Source of the DNA: Nitrospira japonica
GTDB lineage: Bacteria > Nitrospirota > Thermodesulfovibrionia > UBA6902
DNA: 57,537 nt
Direction: 5' to 3'
Assembly (NCBI GenBank): GCA_020723105.1
Contig: DYJL01000018.1
Span: 1-57,537, forward strand
The notes beneath the pieces were generated by a model. It was given only the letters and a program-made list of their open reading frames with translations. It ran no database searches and was not told the origin of the DNA. Within the stretch, counting starts at the first letter, position 1. Every line of letters begins with the position of its first letter. Shown here in pieces: positions 22,368-31,980 of this stretch. A program made the position numbers and the translations under genes.

Positions 22368-23744
22368 ATGGCGACATTTACTGTTGGTGGCCTTAGCACA
22401 GGCATAGACTATAATGATCTGATTGCCAAACTCATTGAAGCTAAGCGCCAGCCTATTAACATACTGGAAAAGAAAAAAACTTCGTACAACAATAAGATAA
22501 CGCAATACAGCAATCTTTCTTCAAAACTTTCAAGCCTCAAAAGTGCGGCTGATAAACTTAAGACTTCCTCTAACTTTTATGCCAAGTCAGTAGCAGTAAG
22601 TGATGCCACTGTTTTGGATGCTACAGTTACAAGTTCTGCAGGGATAGGAAATTATTCCGTAACTGTGACGACTCTCGCTTCTGAAGAGCAGGAGGTGCAT
22701 AGCGGGGTAGCCGCTTCGACCACTGTAATCAACAACAGTGGAAGCAGCAAGGTATTTCAGTATACATATGCCGGCACCCAGCGCAGCCTTACTGTTGTCA
22801 ATGGAACTACTCTGGAAGGGCTTAGGGATCTTATTAATGATGATACAAGCAATCCCGGGGTAACAGCGACCATTGTCAATGACGGGGTCGGCGCTACACC
22901 TTACCGCCTGATTCTTAAGGGCAATGACAGCGGCTCTACAAAAACCATTACAATTGATGCAGGCACTACCCTGGACGGCACCGGCAGCACCACAAATTTT
23001 ACATCTTCTACCTTTACACAGAAGAAGACAGCGGCTGATTCTGACATTACAATAGACGGCCTTCAGGTAAAGAGAAGCGGTAATTCCATTACAGATGTGA
23101 TATCGGGAATGACTATAACTCTGGAGAAGGACGGCGCAGTATCAAGCAAGATAACAGTCACAGCGGACCGGGACGCCATAAAGGAACAGATAAATGACTT
23201 TGTGACTGCTTACAATGACGTAGTGGATCTTATAGCTGCCAACACAGATTATAATTCTACTACCAAAGTCAGCGGGGTGCTTACAGGTGAAGGCACTGCA
23301 AGAAATATCCAGAATAAATTAAGAAGCATCATATCAGGCACAGTATCAGGCCAGCCAAGTGACATGAACATACTGGCGCAGCTTGGAATAACAACAGACA
23401 GTGAAACAGGCAAACTTGAAGTAAGTTCCAGCACGCTGGAAACGAAACTCTCTGCTGATTTAACTGATGTTGCAACTCTGTTTACGACTGCTACAAATGG
23501 CGTGGCCAATCAGATATACGATTATATAACTGAGATTACCAGCACGGTTGACGGTTCCATAACACTCAGGGAAAAAGGCTTACAGGATGTTATTGAAAGC
23601 ATAGACAGCACCATAAGGAATATGGAGTACAGGCTGGACCAGACAAAAGATGATCTGGTCCGGAGATTCACAGCATTGGAATCACTCATTAGCGGGTTTA
23701 ATAGTGTTGGAAGTTTTCTGTCCAATTTCTCAAAAATGGCTTAG
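22368..23744 (+). CDS. fliD: Filament cap protein FliD (HAP2)
   Basis: A 458-residue cap protein. The N-terminal FliD block is FTVGGLSTGIDYNDLIAKLIEAKRQPI, the middle is variable with repeating Thr/Ser beta segments, and the C-terminal FliD_C coiled coil includes RLDQTKDDLVRRFTALESLISGFNSVGSFL. Ribosome binding site AAGGAGGG. It forms the pentameric or hexameric cap for flagellin insertion. Confidence 0.97.
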   Translation: MATFTVGGLSTGIDYNDLIAKLIEAKRQPINILEKKKTSYNNKITQYSNLSSKLSSLKSAADKLKTSSNFYAKSVAVSDATVLDATVTSSAGIGNYSVTVTTLASEEQEVHSGVAASTTVINNSGSSKVFQYTYAGTQRSLTVVNGTTLEGLRDLINDDTSNPGVTATIVNDGVGATPYRLILKGNDSGSTKTITIDAGTTLDGTGSTTNFTSSTFTQKKTAADSDITIDGLQVKRSGNSITDVISGMTITLEKDGAVSSKITVTADRDAIKEQINDFVTAYNDVVDLIAANTDYNSTTKVSGVLTGEGTARNIQNKLRSIISGTVSGQPSDMNILAQLGITTDSETGKLEVSSSTLETKLSADLTDVATLFTTATNGVANQIYDYITEITSTVDGSITLREKGLQDVIESIDSTIRNMEYRLDQTKDDLVRRFTALESLISGFNSVGSFLSNFSKMA

Positions 23745-23755
23745 GAGGCAGTTGA

Positions 23756-24142
23756 ATGGATATTTCAAATTACAGGAAAACAGTTCTTGCGGCTACGGAC
23801 CGGGTACAGATTATATTGATGCTTTATGAGGGAACATTAAACCATATAAAAATTGCCAAACAAAAAATCGAAAGAGGAGACATACTGTCAAAAGGGTCTC
23901 ACATTGGCAAGGCAACATTAATAGTCAGCGAGCTTTCCAATGTGCTGGATATGGAACAAGGCGGAGAAATATCAGCGAATCTGAGAAACCTCTATGATTT
24001 TATTCTCCAGCGTCTCCTTTATGCTAACCTGAACAACGATATGAATGCGCTGGAAGAAGCGGAAAAGGTAATTGATACAATCAAAGACGGCTGGAAAGAA
24101 ATGATGAAAGAGGTAAGACAGCAGGTCCCCGCAGGAGTTTAG
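23756..24142 (+). CDS. fliS: Flagellin export chaperone FliS
   Basis: A 128-residue four-helix chaperone. The family features are NYRKTVLAATDRVQIILMLYEGTLNHIKIAKQKIERGD (in segments), KATLIVSELSNVLDMEQGGEISANLRNLYDFILQRL and the final amphipathic helix. It binds the flagellin C-terminus and prevents polymerisation in the cytoplasm. It is the last gene of the core run; the modification island follows after a 242-bp gap. Confidence 0.95.
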   Translation: MDISNYRKTVLAATDRVQIILMLYEGTLNHIKIAKQKIERGDILSKGSHIGKATLIVSELSNVLDMEQGGEISANLRNLYDFILQRLLYANLNNDMNALEEAEKVIDTIKDGWKEMMKEVRQQVPAGV

Positions 24143-24169
24143 TTTAAGCTTCCTTACGAGCACGTCACT

Positions 24170-24193
24170 TTATTGACGGAATTTTGTCAATAA
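24170..24193. terminator. Hairpin after fliS
   Basis: TTATTGAC and GTCAATAA form an 8-bp stem over GGAATTTT, 28 bp after the fliS stop. It is AT-rich with no T-run, so it is a weak terminator candidate at the border of the core cluster and the island. Confidence 0.35.
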
Positions 24194-24317
24194 CAAAATA
24201 TCGCCTCAGGCTGAAGCCCCCTTAATTTTCTGCATTGCACCTATTAATTCAATATTCTTAACAGGTTGCGGTTGTATTCTTCATTAAATTATCTTTAATG
24301 GCCCCATCCGGAAATAC

Positions 24318-24333
24318 TGGCAAAGGAATTGCA
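24318..24333 (+). promoter_or_regulatory. Sigma-54 promoter of the modification island
   Basis: TGGCAAAGGAATTGCA has GG and GC exactly 10 bp apart, with TGGCA and TTGCA both matching consensus. The predicted start is near 24344, about 41 bases before the first island gene, leaving room for its AAGGAAGG site. Confidence 0.78.
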
Positions 24334-24384
24334 GACAATCCTCTATATGTTCTTTATGGTTAGGGAAGCAAGGAAGGACTGAAA

Positions 24385-25872
24385 ATGAAAAAGAAGATAG
24401 CCATTGTCAGGGGATACAATCTTAATAAATGGGAGATGCAGAACTATGAAGCCCTTTCAGGCCTATATGATATCACAGCCTATACAACGAAGCCATCCAA
24501 GTTTGACATAAACCAGATCGAATTTCCGGTTGTGCAGCTTCCCTTTCAGTCCCCGGGGCTTACGTTATATATGGAGGGACTGGAGGATCATCTTGCGGAC
24601 AAAGACCTCATTTACACTGCGGATATATCGTGGCTGTTTTCTGCTCAGGCTGTTGTTGCAAAGAAGAGGCATGGCTGCAAGATAGTCTGCCTGGAATGGG
24701 AAAATATTCCTTTCAATAATGAAGGAGATAAAACTGTAAGCAGGACCAAGGAAATAGTAAGGAACAACGCTGATCACTTTATTGCTGTTACTGAAAGAGC
24801 CAAAGAGGCCCTTATACTTGAAGGGGTGTCAGAAGAAATAATAGACGTTATCCCTATGGGGGTTGATTTAAATAAATTCAGACCCTCTGACGCAGATACG
24901 CTTAAAGACCGGAACGAACTGAAACTGAATAACAAAGATATAGTCATTCTCTTTGTCGGAAGAATAGTATGGGAAAAGGGTATATATGACATCATTCACG
25001 CTGCAGCAAGAATTTTCAAAGACACTCTGTTAAGGGGATTACCGATAAAATTTCTTCTGGCAGGAAACGGCATTGAATTGAACATATTGCGTAACCGGGC
25101 CGGAAGTCTTGGCATTTCAGACCGCATTATTTTTCTTGAAAGTCATCCCTATGACAAAATGCACAGACTGCATAACATGGCAGATATTTTTATTTTACCC
25201 AGCATTCCCTCGACGACCTGGCAGGAACAGTTCGGCATGGCGCTTGTAGAAAGTATGGCTTGCGGAAAGCCTGTCGTCTCCACAATGTCAGGTTCGATAT
25301 CTGAAGTGGTTGGGGATGCGGGGCTTCTTGTTCAGCCTAATGATCACCTTTCCCTGTATCAGGCGATAAAAAAAATAATATTGGATAAAGCGTTCAGAGA
25401 CAGTTTGGGTCAGATGGCGCTGGCCAGGGCTGTTAATAACTTTGATGCGGGAAAGACTGCTGAAAAAGTTAGTGAAGTTTTTGAAAAAGTTCTGTCGCGC
25501 AGAATATTAAATGACGATATCAAAACGGGTTATGAGCAAGGCTTGAAATTCTGGGAAACCGGTGAGCAGGAGAAAGGTTTTCAGATGGTTTGCAGCGCTT
25601 TCAATGAAGATCCGGATAACAGAGAGGTCCTGAACTCAATTGTAAAGATGGGTTGTAGAATCGGGAAACCCGATGTTGCAGAGCAGGCGTTACGGGAATA
25701 TCTTATCTATCATCCTGCAGATATTGAAGCCCTCATTACAAGGGCCGGGATACTGTTTGATGTGAATAAATTGGAGCAGGCCGCAGAAGAGCTGCAGAAG
25801 GTATTTCTGTTTGAACCTGAAAACCAAAAGGCTGCCGCATTGATGGAAAAACTGAAAATAGCTGTCAGTTGA
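24385..25872 (+). CDS. GT4 glycosyltransferase with C-terminal TPR
   Basis: A 495-residue protein. Residues about 1-365 have the two-Rossmann GT-B fold of family GT4: an acceptor domain, then IVILFVGRIVWEKGIYDIIHAA and the donor-site block FGMALVESMACGKPVVST (E-x7-E type). Residues about 370-495 form TPR-like helices (FETGEQEKGFQMVCSAFNEDPDN and FDVNKLEQAAEELQKVF). It is probably a cytoplasmic sugar transferase using a nucleotide-sugar donor. It is the first gene of the island, after a sigma-54 promoter and just before fliS2, which suggests flagellin as acceptor (inference). Confidence 0.88.
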   Translation: MKKKIAIVRGYNLNKWEMQNYEALSGLYDITAYTTKPSKFDINQIEFPVVQLPFQSPGLTLYMEGLEDHLADKDLIYTADISWLFSAQAVVAKKRHGCKIVCLEWENIPFNNEGDKTVSRTKEIVRNNADHFIAVTERAKEALILEGVSEEIIDVIPMGVDLNKFRPSDADTLKDRNELKLNNKDIVILFVGRIVWEKGIYDIIHAAARIFKDTLLRGLPIKFLLAGNGIELNILRNRAGSLGISDRIIFLESHPYDKMHRLHNMADIFILPSIPSTTWQEQFGMALVESMACGKPVVSTMSGSISEVVGDAGLLVQPNDHLSLYQAIKKIILDKAFRDSLGQMALARAVNNFDAGKTAEKVSEVFEKVLSRRILNDDIKTGYEQGLKFWETGEQEKGFQMVCSAFNEDPDNREVLNSIVKMGCRIGKPDVAEQALREYLIYHPADIEALITRAGILFDVNKLEQAAEELQKVFLFEPENQKAAALMEKLKIAVS

Positions 25873-25910
25873 CAGATTTTTTAATAACTATAAAAGGAAA
25901 GGGGATATGC

Positions 25911-26285
25911 ATGGAAAATACTGTTGTCAGGAGTGATGCAGGAGTAAGCATTGCGGACAAGATAAAAACTGTCTCTTTGCTTTATGACGGAGCGCTTAAT
26001 TTCATGCAGGTTACAAAAAAGAAGATCGAACATGGCGATTCATACGGAAAGGAACAATACGTAAAAAAGACAATTGCAATTGTGGAAGAGCTGTCGAGAT
26101 CTTTAAACCCGGAAGGAGGCGAGATAGCACAAAATCTCCAGAAACTTTATGAATACGTTCTCATCAGCCTCCAGCGTACTGATAAGCAGAATGATCTGAA
26201 GGCGCTTGATGACGCAGGAAAGGTTTTAGGAATTTTAAGAGACACCTGGAAGGAAATACAGGAAATTGAAAAATGTAAGATCTGA
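25911..26285 (+). CDS. Second FliS-like chaperone
   Basis: A 124-residue paralogue of FliS. KIKTVSLLYDGALNFMQVTKKKIEHGDSYGKEQYVKKTIAIVEELSRSLNPEGGEIAQNLQKLYEYVL (given here in its natural order but best read in segments) parallels the fliS gene at 23756. ATG 25911 has AAAGGAAAGGGG upstream and is preferred over a TTG at 25869. It lacks the NYRK-type N-terminal segment of FliS. It lies between two glycosyltransferases, so it may present flagellin to the modification enzymes or serve another substrate. Confidence 0.85.
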   Translation: MENTVVRSDAGVSIADKIKTVSLLYDGALNFMQVTKKKIEHGDSYGKEQYVKKTIAIVEELSRSLNPEGGEIAQNLQKLYEYVLISLQRTDKQNDLKALDDAGKVLGILRDTWKEIQEIEKCKI

Positions 26286-27444
26286 CTGCAGATATTTTGC
26301 CGGAGATAAACCCTGCAGATTCCATAAGATAAGCGGAGTAAAATGCGGTTCTTGTCAGCAATACGCTGTTGCAGACAAGAAGGTCTTAATAATTAAACTT
26401 GGAGCGCCTGGCGATGTACTGCGTACCACTCCGGTGCTGATGGAATTAAAATGGCAGAATCCGGCGGTTCACATCACATGGATTACAGAAAAGAGGTCTT
26501 TACCACTGTTAGAGCATAATCCCTATATTGACAGATTGTGGGAATATTCAGCAGAGGTTATTGCGAGGCTTTATATAGAGGAATTTGATCTTGTGCTGAG
26601 CCTCGATAATTCCGGAGACTGTGCTTCTTTTGCATCACTTGCAAAAAGCCGGGAGAAACTTGGATATGGACTTAATGAAAAAGGGGTCATATTCCCTTTC
26701 AATAAAGAGGCCGAGGCCTGGCTTGAGATGGCCGTATTTGATGATATTAAGAAGGCTAACAGGCGGACCTATCAGGATCATATATTCAGTATCTGCAGAT
26801 TGAAATTTGATCCTTATCTTCATGAGATAGTATTAAATCTTAAAGATGATGAAAAAATATTCGGGAGAAAATTTGCACTGACGTATGGAATAGAGGAATC
26901 AGACCTGGTGGTTGGCATGAATATAGGGTCAGGCGGACGCTGGCCTATGAAACGGTGGAAAGACGAAGGCTTTATTGAGCTGATTGAAAGACTGTCAAAA
27001 GAAGAAAAGGTTAAGGTTGTTCTTCTTGGAGGTCCTGAGGAAGTGGAAAGGGCTGAAAAAATAAAAAATGACCTTGACACAAAGGGAATAAATATCATTG
27101 ACGGCGGGTGCAACAATACGTTGAGAAATTTTATCGCCCTTGTTGATGTCTGCGATGTGGTTGTTACAGGAGATACACTGGCAATGCATATTGCGGCAGG
27201 CATGAAGAAGTATGTGGTGGCATTTTTTGGACCCACTTCTGCAGCAGAGATAGAACTGTATGGGCGGGGGATTAAATTAATGCCAGAAAAAGAATGCATA
27301 TGCTGTTACAGACAAAGATGCGAGATCAGGCCGTATTGTGTCGAAAGCATCACCGTTGATAAGTTTTTAATAGCTGTGAAGGAATGTCTGAACAGGTATG
27401 ACCTGACAATTGAAACTCCTGAAAAACATCATGCGCTTATGTGA
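26266..27444 (+). CDS. GT9 (heptosyltransferase-like) glycosyltransferase with Cys-rich start
   Basis: A 392-residue protein. The GT9 core begins at about residue 38 (VLIIKLGAPGDVLRTTPVL) and has NIGSGGRWPMKRW and VVTGDTLAMHIAAGMKKYVVAFFGPT, the ADP-heptose:LPS heptosyltransferase pattern. The first 35 residues hold four cysteines (CRYF..KPC..KCGSC) that could bind a metal. More cysteines near 344-361 (CICCYRQRCEIRPYC) could join them. The start is TTG 26266, overlapping fliS2 by 20 bp. The acceptor sugar is unknown. Confidence 0.87.
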   Translation: MKNVRSDCRYFAGDKPCRFHKISGVKCGSCQQYAVADKKVLIIKLGAPGDVLRTTPVLMELKWQNPAVHITWITEKRSLPLLEHNPYIDRLWEYSAEVIARLYIEEFDLVLSLDNSGDCASFASLAKSREKLGYGLNEKGVIFPFNKEAEAWLEMAVFDDIKKANRRTYQDHIFSICRLKFDPYLHEIVLNLKDDEKIFGRKFALTYGIEESDLVVGMNIGSGGRWPMKRWKDEGFIELIERLSKEEKVKVVLLGGPEEVERAEKIKNDLDTKGINIIDGGCNNTLRNFIALVDVCDVVVTGDTLAMHIAAGMKKYVVAFFGPTSAAEIELYGRGIKLMPEKECICCYRQRCEIRPYCVESITVDKFLIAVKECLNRYDLTIETPEKHHALM

Positions 27445-27455
27445 GGGAGAATAAT

Positions 27456-28352
27456 GTGAAACTGCCGGTAAACATATCACATTTTGACATCGAAACAGTC
27501 CGGGGATGTTTCTTGAGATGCAGGTGGTGTCCGCTTGATAAAAACAAACCTTATCAGTTTATGGAGCTGGACCTTTTTGAGAGGATAATTGATGAGATTG
27601 AAAGGGCAGGAGCAGGATATCAAAGGATAGACCTTTTCAGAGGGGGAGAGCCTTTTCTTTATCCTGATATCAGATCTCTTCTTTCAACACTGGAAAACAG
27701 AAAAATGTCCTGCGGGAGGACTGCAGGTTTTTTTACAAATGGGATGGCCCTTAATAATGAACATATAAGTGCGATAGTAGAGTCGCCTCTGAATATGGAG
27801 ATAGTTTTTAGCGTGGACGGAGTGGGCACGAGGGAAAGCTTTGAATATATGCGTTTGGGAGCCAAATGGGATGTCATCAAAAAGAATATATTGTTTCTGT
27901 CGGAAACAAGAAGAGGATCTGCTTACGGAAGACTGAAGAAGATTGCTGTCTCAACAATTATTCCCCGTCAGGAGGCCGTACCATTTCAGGTTCCCAGTAA
28001 AGAAATAATATATAAAGCATTTAAGAAAGAGTTCATGCCGCTTGGAGTTGATGAATTTTATTACCGCGACATACACAGATACAACGGACAGGTTTACTTG
28101 GACGGCATGCCTGACAAAGAGATGAGAAACGGGCCCTGCTGTTTTGTAAAAAGGGGCGGGATATCCATTCTCGTGGACGGCAGGGTTTCGGCATGTTGCG
28201 GCGATCTGGCAGACACACTTATTGTCGGAGATTTAAAAAATGAAACGCTTGAAGAAATATTCTACGGGCGCAGGTTGCTGTCCATAAGAGAGAAGATGTT
28301 AGCAGGAGAACGATTTAAACTGGAAGTTTGCGGAACGTGTGATCTGAGGTGA
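27456..28352 (+). CDS. Radical SAM protein with SPASM-like C-terminus
   Basis: A 298-residue enzyme from GTG 27456, which has AGGGAGA at good spacing (a GTG at 27441 is an alternative). The 4Fe-4S/SAM motif is CFLRCRWC (C18, C22, C25), then RGGEPFLYPDI, the SAM-binding GGEP block. The C-terminal cysteines (GPCCF, SACCGDL, CGTCDLR) suggest an auxiliary cluster as in SPASM or twitch enzymes. It is a cytoplasmic modifier of a peptide or sugar; the substrate cannot be told. It lies between a GT9 and the carbamoyltransferase fusion. Confidence 0.85.
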   Translation: MKLPVNISHFDIETVRGCFLRCRWCPLDKNKPYQFMELDLFERIIDEIERAGAGYQRIDLFRGGEPFLYPDIRSLLSTLENRKMSCGRTAGFFTNGMALNNEHISAIVESPLNMEIVFSVDGVGTRESFEYMRLGAKWDVIKKNILFLSETRRGSAYGRLKKIAVSTIIPRQEAVPFQVPSKEIIYKAFKKEFMPLGVDEFYYRDIHRYNGQVYLDGMPDKEMRNGPCCFVKRGGISILVDGRVSACCGDLADTLIVGDLKNETLEEIFYGRRLLSIREKMLAGERFKLEVCGTCDLR

Positions 28353-28359
28353 TATTTCT

Positions 28360-31300
28360 ATGTATATACTTGGCATAAATGCTTTTTATCATGACGCAGC
28401 GGCAGCCCTGCTTAAGGACGGCAGGATCGTTGCAATGGCGGAAGAAGAAAGGTTTATCCGTAAGAAACATGCCGAAGGCGCTTTTCCGCATCATGCAATA
28501 AAATTTTGTCTTGAGCATGAAGGGATCACATTCAGGGACGTTGAATATATGACCTTTATGCACGACATCAGGGCTATTCTCTCCAACGATCCGGTTATAG
28601 AGCCGATTAAGAGTTCCTTTGCAGCACAGCCGAATTTATATGAAAAGTTCCGGGAAACCTTTAAGGGACATCTTGATTATCTCGAAGCTTACTGCAGGGA
28701 AAAAGCCATGGCCCTGAAAATAGTTTCCCATCATGACTGCCATCTGGCTTCCGCATTTTTTGGCTCTGACTTTGATGAGGCAAATATTATATCCATTGAC
28801 GGCAGGGGAGACAAAGAAACTGCTGTGTTAGCTTTTGGAAAGGGAAGCACTATAAGAAAGCTCCTTTCTGTTCCCATGCCTCACTCACTGGGTCTTATTT
28901 ATACGGCAGTAACGGACCTTCTCGGGTTCAGACCTTTTGACGGAGAAGGAAAGGTTATGGGACTGGCCCCGTATGGAAAGGACCGGTTTCGGGAAATATT
29001 CAACGAAATTGTTTATCCGGCGTCACAGGGTTTTGAGACAAGAACAGAATATTATTATCCATTGGTATATGGGTTCATACAGGGCAAGAGCAGGTTAGAA
29101 GAAATATTTGGGAATAAGAGGACGCCTCATAATAATTCCATAAATGGCCTGGATGAAGATATTGCCTGTTCCCTTCAGAGCAAAACCGAAGAAATTGTTT
29201 CACATCTTGTGGACCTGCTTTATTCGATGACGGGATGTAGAAATTTCTGTCTGGCCGGAGGTGTGGCCTTAAATGCAAAGATGAACGGGCTGTTGCTGAA
29301 GAAATCAAATGTTGAAAATATATATATTCAGCCTATAGCCAATGATGCGGGATGTGCCCTGGGCGGCCCTATGCATCTTTATAATGAACTTACTGGCAGA
29401 AGGCCTGACAGGACAAACACTGTATATTTGGGCCCCTCTTATGACAATGATTCATTAAGACATATTTTAAAAATGAGCGGTCTTAACTATATGGAGTCAT
29501 CTGATATTGTTGCTGATTGTGCAGCCATGCTTTCAGAAGGAAAGATTATTGGATGGTTTCAGGGAAGAATGGAGGTGGGTCCAAGGGCGCTCGGAAACCG
29601 TTCAATTCTTGCCAATCCTGCAGATCCTCGTATGAAGGACCGGATGAACAACAAAGTAAAGAGAAGGGAGCCATGGAGGCCCTTTGCAGCTTCGATCCTT
29701 TCAGATTTTAAAGAAGAGTATCTTGAAAATGCATACGATGCACCGTTTATGATACTGAATTTTGGCGTAACGGAAAAGGCAAAAAGAGACCTGACGTCTG
29801 CAATCCATATTGATTTTACAACCAGACCCCAGACCGTAAGCGAAAGCCAAAATCCCCTTTATTATCATCTGATAAAAGAGTTCGGAAGACTAACAGGTGT
29901 TTCAGGCTTGCTTAATACGTCATTCAATCTTGCTGGTGAACCTATTGTATTAACTCCGGAAGATGCATATAAGGACCTTATCAATTCGGACATGGATGCT
30001 CTTGCAATTGGCAACTTCATAGTGCAGAAACAGGGGAAGAGAAAAATTGTTTCATCCGGATTTGCAGAGGTGCAAAGAGATTACAAGCTGTCCTTTGACC
30101 AGTATCAAAGGTACAAAATGGTTACAGACATCATTAATGATGAAAGAATAAATAACGTCCTGAATATTCTTGACATAGGAAGCGGCCCTGTAGATATCAG
30201 CGAGTTTCTGCCTGACGACAAAATAACGAGGCTGGACACAGAGAACAGGAGTGAAGCTGGATATATATGCGGGAGTGCGCTGGACCTGCCGTTCAGGGAC
30301 GGTTCTTTTGATGTCGTTATTTCCTGCGACATGTTTGAACATATAAGGGCTGAAGATAGAGAGGCTTTTCTCAATGAGATGGACAGGGTCTCAAAGCAGA
30401 TGTTTATTATTGCCTGTCCTTTCAGCAGCAGTGCAGTTGAAAAAGCAGAAGCAAAGGTTAATTCATTTTACAAGGACCTGTTCGGCTACGAGCATAAATG
30501 GCTTATTGAACATAGAGAGACTGGTTTGCCCTCTATGGAAATGCTCAAAACATGGGTTTGCACAAAGGGTTATGGGGCTGAAATTTTATATAATGGATCA
30601 CTTGATACATGGCTGCCGATGATGTTTCTCGGCACATATCTGGAAAAGCAGAGCGCATGGGAAATTTATTTCAGACTGAACAATATCTATATACGTGAAA
30701 TATATTCCGGTGATAATTATTCCCCTTCATACAGGAATATAGTCGCAGTAAAAAGGGGGCTGACAGAGATAAAAGATAATCCCTTATATGGAGAAACGTA
30801 TAAGAATAAAGATCTGTCCATGATGATATGGTCTTCGCTGGTTGAAAAAGTTAAGGAAGACACCGGATTACTTTTCAATATCATAGATAAAGATTATGAG
30901 AGAGAAACAGTAGAGAAACTGGTGAGATCAATTGCTTCCAGTGAATTCCTTCTCAGGCATTTCAGAGACAGAGTGGAGGGTTTTATAAGGAGCACACAAT
31001 CTGAGGATGATAGTATAACCAAGAAACTGCTTGAATTTACGGAACCGTTTAAAGTGTTGCCTTATGATTTTCTTGAGGACCTGAGTAAACGTTACAGAAA
31101 TGGCAATGTTAATGCAGATGTAATGACAAAGATATTATGTATGTATATTGAAGCAAAGCCTGACAGCGCAAAGGGATGGAATAATCTCGGAGTAGTTTTT
31201 TCAGAAAGAGGAGATACGGTTGAGGCAAAATATGCCTTCTTCAACGCATGTCTTCTTGATTGCCCTGTTGCATACAGGAACTTATGGCATCTGTATCTAA

Positions 31301-31980
31301 TTTTAGATGAAAGTGAAAGTGCGGAGAAGGTTATGGATGAGGGGATAAAGAAAGGCCTGGATGCAGTCTGTTTTGATGCGCTTTCTTCACATAAAGCAGA
31401 GGCTCTTGCAAAAGAAGCAGGGCTTTTACTCGAAAGGGTGCATAGAAACAGAGAGATAATGGACACCCTGCAGACAGAGAAGGAACGCCTTAAACTTACA
31501 TTGGAGAAGTACAGGAAATTTACTGAAGTTGCCGAAAAAGTTATTGGGGAAAAAGAAGCTTATATATCTGATATTAAATCAGTTATCAAAGATAATGAAC
31601 AAAAAGTGCAGGTGATGTCAGAGACGGTGCAGCAGTTTGATAAGGCCCTGCCTGCAATTAAAAAAATTACAGAGAGTATCAACGGGAACCATGAAATTAA
31701 CGGGTTGCTATTGAAGCTTGGAGAATTATGTTTTGAATTTGGCTCCTCTGTCTGCGCCGGATACCTTTTTGAAAAAGTCCTTTCTTCAGAACCTCAGAAC
31801 TGTGAGGCTTTGAACAACCTGGGGGTTTTGAATATTCAGAAGGGAGATTATGAAACAGCAAGGGATCTTTTTATTAGAGCCTTGATTGCAAGTCCGGGAA
31901 ATAAGGAAGCAAGTATAAATCTTGACTTACTAAGTCAGGAAAAATGTGAAACGACAATAAAAGAAAGGACGGGAAAATGA
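28360..31980 (+). CDS. Carbamoyltransferase-methyltransferase-TPR fusion
   Basis: A 1206-residue multidomain protein. Residues 1-345 are a NodU/TobZ-type carbamoyltransferase N-domain (ILGINAFYHDAAAALL; HHDCH near 123-127 with the HxxxH metal pair; CLAGGVALNAKMNG). Residues about 380-565 are the C-domain (GRMEVGPRALGNRS at about 401; LLNTSFN). Residues about 590-740 are a class I methyltransferase (DIGSGPVD near 605, SCDMFEHI near 653). Residues about 925-970 and 1130-1195 are TPR, with a coiled coil at about 1030-1095. It should O-carbamoylate a sugar and methylate the same or a nearby target. This fusion is not one I recognise. Confidence 0.88.
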   Translation: MYILGINAFYHDAAAALLKDGRIVAMAEEERFIRKKHAEGAFPHHAIKFCLEHEGITFRDVEYMTFMHDIRAILSNDPVIEPIKSSFAAQPNLYEKFRETFKGHLDYLEAYCREKAMALKIVSHHDCHLASAFFGSDFDEANIISIDGRGDKETAVLAFGKGSTIRKLLSVPMPHSLGLIYTAVTDLLGFRPFDGEGKVMGLAPYGKDRFREIFNEIVYPASQGFETRTEYYYPLVYGFIQGKSRLEEIFGNKRTPHNNSINGLDEDIACSLQSKTEEIVSHLVDLLYSMTGCRNFCLAGGVALNAKMNGLLLKKSNVENIYIQPIANDAGCALGGPMHLYNELTGRRPDRTNTVYLGPSYDNDSLRHILKMSGLNYMESSDIVADCAAMLSEGKIIGWFQGRMEVGPRALGNRSILANPADPRMKDRMNNKVKRREPWRPFAASILSDFKEEYLENAYDAPFMILNFGVTEKAKRDLTSAIHIDFTTRPQTVSESQNPLYYHLIKEFGRLTGVSGLLNTSFNLAGEPIVLTPEDAYKDLINSDMDALAIGNFIVQKQGKRKIVSSGFAEVQRDYKLSFDQYQRYKMVTDIINDERINNVLNILDIGSGPVDISEFLPDDKITRLDTENRSEAGYICGSALDLPFRDGSFDVVISCDMFEHIRAEDREAFLNEMDRVSKQMFIIACPFSSSAVEKAEAKVNSFYKDLFGYEHKWLIEHRETGLPSMEMLKTWVCTKGYGAEILYNGSLDTWLPMMFLGTYLEKQSAWEIYFRLNNIYIREIYSGDNYSPSYRNIVAVKRGLTEIKDNPLYGETYKNKDLSMMIWSSLVEKVKEDTGLLFNIIDKDYERETVEKLVRSIASSEFLLRHFRDRVEGFIRSTQSEDDSITKKLLEFTEPFKVLPYDFLEDLSKRYRNGNVNADVMTKILCMYIEAKPDSAKGWNNLGVVFSERGDTVEAKYAFFNACLLDCPVAYRNLWHLYLILDESESAEKVMDEGIKKGLDAVCFDALSSHKAEALAKEAGLLLERVHRNREIMDTLQTEKERLKLTLEKYRKFTEVAEKVIGEKEAYISDIKSVIKDNEQKVQVMSETVQQFDKALPAIKKITESINGNHEINGLLLKLGELCFEFGSSVCAGYLFEKVLSSEPQNCEALNNLGVLNIQKGDYETARDLFIRALIASPGNKEASINLDLLSQEKCETTIKERTGK

